Source: Apostichopus japonicus
Lineage: Eukaryota > Echinodermata > Holothuroidea > Aspidochirotida > Stichopodidae
DNA length: 64,000 nucleotides
Assembly: GCF_037975245.1 (NCBI RefSeq)
Contig: NC_092565.1
Location: forward strand, 13,485,499 to 13,549,498
Direction of reading: 5' to 3'
The notes beneath the pieces are model-generated. The model saw only the letters and a program-made list of their open reading frames with translations, did not search any database and was not told where the DNA came from. The position numbers and the translations under genes are program-made. This document shows, piece after piece, positions 10,241 to 21,200 of the stretch (position 1 is the first letter of the stretch; every line of letters begins with the position of its first letter).

Positions 10241-11392
10241 TTAAAGACATGAATTGGTTCGAACCACGGATGCAAAAGAGAGTCTCGATCATCAGCTCGT
10301 ACAGTGCGCCAAGCCATCGCGCCACTGTATGGACTGAGATATTAGGCCGATTAACTAATACTTACAGCTCCCCATGTAGGCACGAGCTGTAAAAGATCGG
10401 CAAAAGACGTCACCGGGGTTCGAAACACCGATGCAAAAGAGAGTCTCGCTCATCAGCTCGTACAGTGCGCCAAGCCATCGCGCCACTGTATGGACTGAGA
10501 TATTAGGCCCAATAACTAATACTTACAGCTGCCCATGTAGGCACGAGCTGTAAAAGATCGGCAAAAGACGTCACCGGAGTTCGAACCACCGATGCAAAAA
10601 GAGAGCCTCGCTCATCAGCCCGGACAGTGCGCCAAGCCATCGCGCCTCTGTATGGACTGAGATATTAGGCCGATTAACTAATACTTACAGCTCCCCATGT
10701 AGGCACGAGCTGTAAAAGATCGGCAAAAGACGTACGTCACCGGGGTTCGAACCACCGATGCAAAAGAAAGTCTCGCTCATCAGCTCGTACAGTGCGCCAA
10801 GCCATCGCGCCACTGTATGGACTGAGATATTAGGCCGATTAACTAATACTTACAGCTCCCCATGTAGGCACGAGCTGTAAAAGATCGGCAAAAGACGTCA
10901 CCGGAGTTCGAACCACCGATGCAAAAGAGAGCCTCGCTCATCAGCTCGTACAGTGCGCCAAGCCATCGCGCCACTGTATGGACTGAGATATTAGGCCGAT
11001 TAACTAATACTTACAGCTCCCCATGTAGGCACGAGCTGTAAAAGATCGGCAAAAGACGTCACCGGGGTTCGAACCACCGATGCAAAAGAGAGTCTCGCTC
11101 ATCAGCCCGGACAGTGCGCCAAGCCATCGCGCCTCTGTATGGACTGAGATATTAGGCCGATTAACTAATACTTACAGCTCCCCATGTAGGCACGAGCTGT
11201 TAAAGATCGGCAAAAGACGTCACCGGGGTTCGAACCACCGATGCAAAAGAGAGCCTCGCTCATCAGCTCGTACAGTGCGCCAAGCCATCGCGCCACTGTA
11301 TGGACTGAGATATTAGGCCGATTAACTAATACTTACAGCTCCCCATGTAGGCACGAGCTGTAAAAGATCGGCAAAAGACGTACGTCACCGGG
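10241..11392. repeat. Array edge: mostly 161-bp, more divergent monomers
   Basis: Spacing between successive gttcgaa cores here is 161, 161, 166, 161, 161, 161 and 165 bp, against 165 in the bulk. The first copy is degenerate (gggttaaagacatgaattggttcgaacc) and fades into the LINE. Private changes such as cgaaacaccg near 10420 and an extra A near 10598 fit an array edge that escapes homogenisation. Confidence 0.85.
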
Positions 11393-11880
11393 GTTCGAAC
11401 CACCGATGCAAAAGAGAGTCTCGCTCACCAGCTCGTACAGTGCGCCATGCCATCGCGCCACTGTCTGGACTGAGATATTAGGCCGATTAACTAATACTTA
11501 CAGCTCCCCATGTAGGCACGAGCTGTAAAAGATCGGCAAAAGACGTACGTCACCGGGGTTCGAACCACCGATGCAAAAGAGAGTCTCGCTCACCAGCTCG
11601 TACAGTGCGCCATGCCATCGCGCCACTGTATGGACTGAGATATTAGGCCGATTAACTAATACTTACAGCTCCCCATGTAGGCACGAGCTGTAAAAGATCG
11701 GCAAAAGACGTACGTCACCGGGGTTCGAACCACCGATGCAAAAGAGAGTCTCGCTCATCAGCTCGTACAGTGCGCCAGGCCATCGCGCCTCTGTATGGAC
11801 TGAGATATTAGGCCGATTAACTAATACTTAGAGCTCCCATGTAGGCACGAGCTGTTAAAGATCGGCAAAAGACGTCACCG

Positions 11881-11942
11881 GGGTTCGAACCACCGATGCA
11901 AAAGAGAGCCTCGCTCATCAGCTCGTACAGTGCGCCAAGCCA
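11881..11942 (-). promoter_or_regulatory. Pol III A/B-box-like pair (representative copy)
   Basis: On the minus strand, GGTTCGAACCC (11891-11881) matches the B-box core GWTCRANNC. TGGCTTGGCGC (11942-11932) resembles the A box with about two mismatches. The start-to-start distance of about 51 bases fits a tRNA or tRNA-derived SINE. Against activity: a TTTT run lies between the boxes (11903-11900), which could terminate pol III early, and no acceptor stem can be paired. Another TTTT lies just past the B box (11870-11867). Confidence 0.4.
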
Positions 11943-12045
11943 TCGCGCCACTGTATGGACTGAGATATTAGGCCGATTAACTAATACTTACAGCTCCCCA
12001 TGTAGGCACGAGCTGTAAAAGATCGGCAAAAGACGTACGTCACCG
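11881..12045. repeat. Representative 165-bp monomer with inverted repeats
   Basis: Shown as the reference copy. The B-box-like palindrome ggttcgaacc is at 11882-11891. A 7-bp inverted repeat tacagtg/cactgta is at 11926-11932 and 11949-11955. A perfect 9-bp inverted repeat ttacagctc/gagctgtaa is at 11988-11996 and 12010-12018 with a 13-base loop, enclosed by gccgat/atcggc at 11972-11977 and 12022-12027. These arms recur in most copies. Confidence 0.9.
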
Positions 12046-15000
12046 GGGTTCGAACCACCGATGCAAAAGAGAGTCTCGCTCATCAGCTCGGACAGTGCGC
12101 CAGGCCATCGCGCCACTGTATGGACTGAGATATTAGGACGATTAACTAATACTTACAGCTCCCCATGTAGGCACGAGCTGTAAAAGATCGGCAAAAGACG
12201 TACGTCACCGGGGTTCGAACCACCGATGCAAAAGAGAGTCTCGCTCGTCAGCTCGCACAGTGCGCCAGGCCATCGCGCCACTGTATGGACTGAGATATTA
12301 GGCCGATTAACTAATACTTACAGCTCCCCATGTAGGCACGAGCTGTAAAAGATCGGCAAAAGACGTACGTCACCGGGGTTCGAACCACCGATGCAAAAGA
12401 GAGTCTCGCTCATCAGCCCGGACAGTGCGCCAAGCCATCGCGCCACTGTCTGGACTGAGACATTAGGCCGATTAACTAATACTTACAGCTCCCCATGTAG
12501 GCACGAGCTGTAAAAGATCGGCAAAAGACGTACGTCACCGGGGTTCGAACCACCGATGCAAAAGAGAGTCTCGCTCACCAGCTCGTACAGTGCGCCATGC
12601 CATCGCGCCACTGTATGGACTGAGATATTAGGCCGATTAACTAATACTTACAGCTCCCCATGTAGGCACGAGCTGTAAAAGATCGGAAAAAGACGTACGT
12701 CACCGGGGTTCGAACCACCGATGCAAAAGAGAGTCTCGCTCATCAGCTCGTACAGTGCGCCAGGCCATCGCGCCTCTGTATGGACTGAGATATTAGGCCG
12801 ATTAACTAATACTTAGAGCTCCCATGTAGGCACGAGCTGTTAAAGATCGGCAAAAGACGTCACCGGGGTTCGAACCACCGATGCAAAAGAGAGCCTCGCT
12901 CATCAGCTCGTACAGTGCGCCAAGCCATCGCGCCACTGTATGGACTGAGATATTAGGCCGATTAACTAATACTTACAGCTCCCCATGTAGGCACGAGCTG
13001 TAAAAGATCGGCAAAAGACGTACGTCACCGGGGTTCGAACCACCGATGCAAAAGAGAGTCTCGCTCATCAGCTCGGACAGTGCGCCAGGCCATCGCGCCA
13101 CTGTATGGACTGAGATATTAGGACGATTAACTAATACTTACAGCTCCCCATGTAGGCACGAGCTGTAAAAGATCGGCAAAAGACGTACGTCACCGGGGTT
13201 CGAACCACCGATGCAAAAGAGAGTCTCGCTCGTCAGCTCGCACAGTGCGCCAGGCCATCGCGCCACTGTATGGACTGAGATATTAGGCCGATTAACTAAT
13301 ACTTACAGTTCCCCATGTAGGCACGAGCTGTAAAAGATCGCCAAAAGACGTACGTCACCGGGGTTCGAACCACCGATGCAAAAGAGAGTCTCGCTCATCA
13401 GCCCGGACAGTGCGCCAAGCCATCGCGCCACTGTCTGGACTGAGACATTAGGCCGATTAACTAATACTTACAGCTCCCCATGTAGGCACGAGCTGTAAAA
13501 GATCGGCAAAAGACGTAGGTCACCGGGGTTCGAACCACCGATGCAAAAGAGAGTCTCGCTCATCAGCTCGGACAGTGCGCCAAGCCATCGCGCCACTGTC
13601 TGGACTGAGACATTAGGCCGATTAACTAATACTTACAGCTCCCCATGTAGGCACGAGCTGTAAAAGATCGGCAAAAGACGTGCGTCACCGGGGTTCGAAC
13701 CACCGATGCAAAAGAGAGTCTCGCTCATCAGCTCGGACAGTGCGCCAGGCCATCGCGCCACTGTATGGACTGAGATATTAGGCCGATTAACTAATACTTA
13801 CAGCTCCCCATGTAGGCACGAGCTGTAAAAGATCGGCAAAAGACGTACGTCACCGGGGTTCGAACCACCGATGCAAAAGAGAGTCTCGCTCACCAGCCCG
13901 GACAGTGCGCCAGGCCATCGCGCCACTGTATGGACTGAGATATTAGGCCGATTAACTAATACTTACAGCTCCCCATGTAGGCACGAGCTGTAAATGATCG
14001 GCCAAAGACGTACGTCACCGGGGTTCGAACCACCGATGCAAAAGAGAGTCTCGCTCATCAGCTCGGACAGTGCGCCAGGCCATCGCGCCACTGTATGGAC
14101 TGAGACATTAGGCCGATTAACTAATACTTACAGCTCCCCATGTAGGCACGAGCTGTAAGAGATCGGCAAAAGACCTACGTCACCGGGGTTCGAACCACCG
14201 ATGCAAAAGAGAGTCTCGCTCATCAGCTCGCTCAGTGCGCCAGGCCATCGCGCCACTGTATGGACTGAGACATTAGGCCGATTAACTAATACTTACAGCT
14301 CCCCATGTAGGCACGAGCTGTAAAAGATCGGCCAAAGACGTAGGTCACCGGGGTTCGAACCACCGATGCAAAAGAGAGTCTCGCTCATCAGCTCGCACAG
14401 TGCGCCAAGCCATCGCGCCACTGTATGGACTGAGACATTAGGCCGATTAACTAATACTTACAGCTCCCCATGTAGGCACGAGCTGTAAAAGATCGGCCAA
14501 AGACGTAGGTCACCGGGGTTCGAACCACCGATGCAAAAGAGAGTCTCGCTCATCAGCTCGGACAGTGCGCCAAGCCATCGCGCCACTGTATGGACTGAGA
14601 TATTAGGCCGATTAACTAATACTTACAGCTCCCCATGTAGGCACGAGCTGTAAAAGATCGGCAAAAGACGTAGGTCACCGGGGTTCGAACCACCGATGCA
14701 AAAGAGAGTCTCGCTCATCATCTCGTACAGTGCGCCAAGCCATCGCGCCACTGTATGGACTGAGATATTAGGCCGATTAACTAATACTTACAGCTCCCCA
14801 TGTAGGCACGAGCTGTAAAAGATCGGCAAAAGACGTACGTCACCGGGGTTCGAACCACCGATGCAAAAGAGAGTCTCGCTCATCAGCTCGTACAGTGCGC
14901 CATGCCATCGCGCCACTGTCTGGACTGAGATATTAGGCCGATTAACTAATACTTTCAGCTCCCCATGTAGGCACGAGCTGTAAAAGATCGGCAAAAGACG

Positions 15001-15999
15001 TACGTCACCGGGGTTCGAACCACCGATGCAAAAGAGAGTCTCGCTCACCAGCTCGTACAGTGCGCCAGGCCATCGCACCTCTGTATGGACTGAGATATTA
15101 GGACGATTAACTAATAATTACAGCTCTCCATGTAGACACGAGCTGTAAAAGATCGGCAAAAGACGTGCGTCACCGGGGTTCGAACCACCGATGCAAAAGA
15201 GAGTCTCGCTCATCAGCTCGTACAGTGCGCCAAGCCATCGCGCCACTGTATGGACTGAGATATTAGGCCGATTAACTAATACTTACAGCTCCCCATGTAG
15301 GCACGAGCTGTAAAAGATCGGCAAAAGACCTACGTCACCGGGGTTCGAACCACCGATGCAAAAGAGAGTCTCGCTCATCAGCTCGGACAGTGCGCCAGGC
15401 CATCGCGCCACTGTATGGACTGAGATATTAGGCCGATTAACTAATACTTACAGCTCCCCATGTAGGCACGAGCTGTAAAAGATCGGCAAAAGACGTACGT
15501 CACCGGGGTTCGAACCACCGATGCAAAAGAGAGTCTCGCTCATCAGCTCGGACAGTGCGCCAGGCCATCGCGCCACTGTATGGACTGAGATATTAGGCCG
15601 ATTAACTAATACTTACAGCTCCCCATGTAGGCACGAGCTGTAAAAGATCGGCAAAAGACGTACGTCACCGGGGTTCGAACCACCGATGCAAAAGAGAGTC
15701 TCGCTCATCAGCTCGGACAGTGCGCCATACCATCGCGCCACTGTATGGACTGAGATATTAGGACGATTAACTAATACTTACAGCTCCCCATGTAGGCACG
15801 AGCTGTAAAAGATCGGCAAAAGACGTACGTCACCGGGGTTCGAACCACCGATGCAAAAGAGAGTCTCGCTCATCAGCTCGCACAGTGCGCCAGGCCATCG
15901 CGCCACTGTATGGACTGAGATATTAGGCCGATTAACTAATACTTACAGCTCCCCATGTAGGCACGAGCTGTAAAAGATCGGCAAAAGACGTAGGTCACC

Positions 16000-18240
16000 G
16001 GGGTTCGAACCACCGATGCAAAAGAGAGTCTCGCTCATCAGCTCGCACAGTGCGCCAAGCCATCGCGCCACTGTCTGGACTGAGACATTAGGCCGATTAA
16101 CTAATACTTACAGCTCCCCATGTAAGCACGAGCTGTAAAAGATCGGCAAAAGACGTAGGTCACCGGGGTTCGAACCACCGATGCAAAAGAGAGTCTCGCT
16201 CATCAGCTCGTACAGTGCGCCAAGCCATCGCGCCACTGTATGGACTGAGATATTAGGCCGATTAACTAATACTTACAGCTCCCCATGTAGGCACGAGCTG
16301 TAAAAGATCGGCAAAAGACGTGCGTCACCGTGGTTCGAACCACTGATGCAAAAGAGAGTCTCGCTCATCAGCACGTACAGTGCGCCAAGCCATCGCGCCA
16401 CTGTATGGACTGAGATATTAGGCCGACTAACTAATATTTAGAGCTCCCATGTAGGCACGAGCTGTTAAAGATCGGCAAAAGACGTCACCGGGGTTCGAAC
16501 CACCGATGCAAAAGAGAGTCTCGCTCATCAGCTCGCACAGTGCGCCAAGCCATCGCGCCACTGTCTGGACTGAGACATTAGGCCGATTAACTAATACTTA
16601 CAGCTCCCCATGTAAGCACGAGCTGTAAAAGATCGGCAAAAGACGTAGGTCACCGGGGTTCGAACCACCGATGCAAAAGAGAGTCTCGCTCATCAGCTCG
16701 TACAGTGCGCCAAGCCATCGCGCCACTGTATGGACTGAGATATTAGGCCGATTAACTAATACTTACAGCTCCCCATGTAGGCACGAGCTGTAAAAGATCG
16801 GCAAAAGACGTGCGTCACCGTGGTTCGAACCACTGATGCAAAAGAGAGTCTCGCTCATCAGCACGTACAGTGCGCCAAGCCATCGCGCCACTGTATGGAC
16901 TGAGATATTAGGCCGACTAACTAATATTTAGAGCTCCCATGTAGGCACGAGCTGTTAAAGATCGGCAAAAGACGTCACCGGGGTTCGAACCACCGATGCA
17001 AAAGAGAGCCTCGCTCATCAGCTCGTACAGTGCGCCAAGCCATCGCGCCACTGTATGGACTGAGATATTAGGACGATTAACTAATAATTACAGCTCTCCA
17101 TGTAGACACGAGCTGTAAAAGATCGGCAAAAGACGTGCGTCACCGGGGTTCGAACCACCGATGCAAAAGAGAGTCTCGCTCATCAGCTCGTACAGTGCGC
17201 CAAGCCATCGCGCCACTGTATGGACTGAGATATTAGGCCGATTAACTAATACTTACAGCTCCCCATGTAGGCACGAGCTGTAAAAGATCGGCAAAAGACG
17301 TGCGTCACCGTGGTTCGAACCACTGATGCAAAAGAGAGTCTCGCTCATCAGCACGTACAGTGCGCCAAGCCATCGCGCCACTGTATGGACTGAGATATTA
17401 GGCCGACTAACTAATATTTAGAGCTCCCATGTAGGCACGAGCTGTTAAAGATCGGCAAAAGACGTCACCGGGGTTCGAACCACCGATGCAAAAGAGAGCC
17501 TCGCTCATCAGCTCGTACAGTGCGCCAAGCCATCGCGCCACTGTATGGACTGAGATATTAGGACGATTAACTAATAATTACAGCTCTCCATGTAGACACG
17601 AGCTGTAAAAGATCGGCAAAAGACGTGCGTCACCGGGGTTCGAACCACCGATGCAAAAGAGAGTCTCGCTCATCAGCTCGTACAGTGCGCCAAGCCATCG
17701 CGCCACTGTATGGACTGAGATATTAGGACGATTAACTAATAATTACAGCTCTCCATGTAGACACGAGCTGTAAAAGATCGGCAAAAGACGTGCGTCACCG
17801 GGGTTCGAACCACCGATGCAAAAGAGAGTCTCGCTCATCAGCTCGTACAGTGCGCCAAGCCATCGCGCCACTGTATGGACTGAGATATTAGGCCGATTAA
17901 CTAATACTTACAGCTCCCCATGTAGGCACGAGCTGTAAAAGATCGGCAAAAGACGTGCGTCACCGTGGTTCGAACCACTGATGCAAAAGAGAGTCTCGCT
18001 CATCAGCACGTACAGTGCGCCAAGCCATCGCGCCACTGTATGGACTGAGATATTAGGCCGACTAACTAATATTTAGAGCTCCCATGTAGGCACGAGCTGT
18101 TAAAGATCGGCAAAAGACGTCACCGGGGTTCGAACCACCGATGCAAAAGAGAGCCTCGCTCATCAGCTCGTACAGTGCGCCAAGCCATCGCGCCACTGTA
18201 TGGACTGAGATATTAGGACGATTAACTAATAATTACAGCT
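16000..18240. repeat. 490-bp, 3-monomer higher-order repeat cluster
   Basis: The marker monomer with gcacgtacag, gccgactaac and atttagagctccc recurs at 16371, 16861, 17351 and 18006. The spacings are 490, 490 and 655 bp (490 plus one extra 165-bp monomer). Each unit includes one 160-bp monomer. Confidence 0.85.
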
Positions 18241-21200
18241 CTCCATGTAGACACGAGCTGTAAAAGATCGGCAAAAGACGTGCGTCACCGGGGTTCGAAC
18301 CACCGATGCAAAAGAGAGTCTCGCTCATCAGCTCGTACAGTGCGCCAAGCCATCGCGCCACTGTATGGACTGAGATATTAGGCCGATTAACTAATACTTA
18401 CAGCTCCCCATGTAGGCACGAGCTGTAAAAGATCGGCAAAAGACCTACGTCACCGGGGTTCGAACCACCGATGCAAAAGAGAGTCTCGCTCATCAGCTCG
18501 GACAGTGCGCCAGGCCATCGCGCCACTGTATGGACTGAGATATTAGGCCGATTAACTAATACTTACAGCTCCCCATGTAGGCACGAGCTGTAAAAGATCG
18601 GCAAAAGACCTACGTCACCGGGGTTCGAACCACCGATGCAAAAGAGAGTCTCGCTCATCAGCTCGGACAGTGCGCCAGGCCATCGCGCCACTGTATGGAC
18701 TGAGATATTAGGCCGATTAACTAATACTTACAGCTCCCCATGTAGGCACGAGCTGTAAAAGATCGGCAAAAGACGTACGTCACCGGGGTTCGAACCACCG
18801 ATGCAAAAGAGAGTCTCGCTCATCAGCTCGGACAGTGCGCCAGGCCATCGCGCCACTGTATGGACTGAGATATTAGGCCGATTAACTAATACTTACAGCT
18901 CCCCATGTAGGCACGAGCTGTAAAAGATCGGCAAAAGACGTACGTCACCGGGGTTCGAAGCACCGATGCAAAAGAGAGTCTCGCTCATCAGCTCGGACAG
19001 TGCGCCAGGCCATCGCGCCACTGTATGGACTGAGATATTAGGACGATTAACTAATACTTACAGCTCCCCATGTAGGCACGAGCTGTAAAAGATCGGCAAA
19101 AGACGTACGTCACCGGGGTTCGAACCACCGATGCAAAAGAGAGTCTCGCTCATCAGCTCGCACAGTGCGCCAGGCCATCGCGCCACTGTATGGACTGAGA
19201 TATTAGGCCGATTAACTAATACTTACAGCTCCCCATGTAGGCACGAGCTGTAAAAGATCGGCAAAAGACCTACGTCACCGGGGTTCGAACCACCGATGCA
19301 AAAGAGAGTCTCGCTCATCAGCTCGCACAGTGCGCCAAGCCATCGCGCCACTGTCTGGACTGAGACATTAGGCCGATTAACTAATACTTACAGCTCCCCA
19401 TGTAAGCACGAGCTGTAAAAGATCGGCAAAAGACGTACGTCACCGGGGTTCGAACCACCGATGCAAAAGAGAGTCTCGCTCATCAGCTCGCACAGTGCGC
19501 CAAGCCATCGCGCCACTGTCTGGACTGAGACATTAGGCCGATTAACTAATACTTACAGCTCCCCATGTAGGCACGAGCTGTAAAAGATCGGCAAAAGACG
19601 TAGGTCACCGGGGTTCGAACCACCGATGCAAAAGAGAGTCTCGCTCATCAGCTCGGACAGTGCGCCAAGCCATCGCGCCACTGTCTGGACTGAGACATTA
19701 GGCCGATTAACTAATACTTACAGCTCCCCATGTAGGCACGAGCTGTAAAAGATCGGCAAAAGACGTGCGTCACCGGGGTTCGAACCACCGATGCAAAAGA
19801 GATTCTCGCTCATCAGCTCGCACAGTGCGCCAAGCCATCGCGCCACTGTATGGACTGAGATATTAGGCCGATTAACTAATACTTACAGCTCCCCATGTAG
19901 GCACGAGCTGTAAAAGATCGGCAAAAGACCTACGTCACCGGGGTTCGAACCACCGATGCAAAAGAGAGTCTCGCTCATCAGCTCGGACAGTGCGCCAGGC
20001 CATCGCGCCACTGTATGGACTGAGATATTAGGCCGATTAACTAATACTTACAGCTCCCCATGTAGGCACGAGCTGTAAAAGATCGGCAAAAGACGTACGT
20101 CACCGGGGTTCGAACCACCGATGCAAAAGAGAGTCTCGCTCATCAGCTCGGACAGTGCGCCAAGCCATCGCGCCACTGTATGGACTGAGACATTAGGACG
20201 ATTAACTAATAATTACAGCTCTCCATGTAGACACGAGCTGTAAAAGATCGGCAAAAGACGTGCGTCACCGGGGTTCGAACCACCGATGCAAAAGAGAGTC
20301 TCGCTCATCAGCTCGTACAGTGCGCCAAGCCATCGCGCCACTGTATGGACTGAGATATTAGGCCGATTAACTAATACTTACAGCTCCCCATGTAGGCACG
20401 AGCTGTAAAAGATCGGCAAAAGACCTACGTCACCGGGGTTCGAACCACCGATGCAAAAGAGAGTCTCGCTCATCAGCTCGGACAGTGCGCCAGGCCATCG
20501 CGCCACTGTATGGACTGAGATATTAGGCCGATTAACTAATACTTACAGCTCCCCATGTAGGCACGAGCTGTAAAAGATCGGCAAAAGACCTACGTCACCG
20601 GGGTTCGAACCACCGATGCAAAAGAGAGTCTCGCTCATCAGCTCGGACAGTGCGCCAGGCCATCGCGCCACTGTATGGACTGAGATATTAGGCCGATTAA
20701 CTAATACTTACAGCTCCCCATGTAGGCACGAGCTGTAAAAGATCGGCAAAAGACGTACGTCACCGGGGTTCGAACCACCGATGCAAAAGAGAGTCTCGCT
20801 CATCAGCTCGGACAGTGCGCCAGGCCATCGCGCCACTGTATGGACTGAGATATTAGGCCGATTAACTAATACTTACAGCTCCCCATGTAGGCACGAGCTG
20901 TAAAAGATCGGCAAAAGACGTACGTCACCGGGGTTCGAAGCACCGATGCAAAAGAGAGTCTCGCTCATCAGCTCGGACAGTGCGCCAGGCCATCGCGCCA
21001 CTGTATGGACTGAGATATTAGGACGATTAACTAATACTTACAGCTCCCCATGTAGGCACGAGCTGTAAAAGATCGGCAAAAGACGTACGTCACCGGGGTT
21101 CGAACCACCGATGCAAAAGAGAGTCTCGCTCATCAGCTCGCACAGTGCGCCAGGCCATCGCGCCACTGTATGGACTGAGATATTAGGCCGATTAACTAAT

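Larger units (their letters stand above)
11551..13520. repeat. Two copies of a 985-bp, 6-monomer higher-order repeat
   Basis: Block 11551-12535 recurs at 12536-13520 in the same monomer order: caccag..catgcc; cgcctctg with the short gagctccc; gagcctcg; ggacag with ttaggacg; cgtcagctcgc; and cagcccgg with ctgtctgg. The length is five 165-bp monomers plus one 160-bp monomer. Only a few differences are visible, such as gatcggaaaa near 12683 and gatcgccaaa near 13337. Confidence 0.85.

Noticed and set aside
10111-10317. 68-aa minus-strand frame
   Set aside because: Spans the LINE/satellite junction out of the RT frame.
11926-11955. Compensatory covariation in tacagtg/cactgta
   Set aside because: Some copies pair as gacagtg/cactgtc, but many combine cacag or ggacag with ctgta or ctgtc without matching, so no consistent covariation is visible by eye.
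11881-12045. CENP-B box in the monomer
   Set aside because: TTCG is present in the palindrome, but the required downstream A and CGGG positions do not match on either strand.
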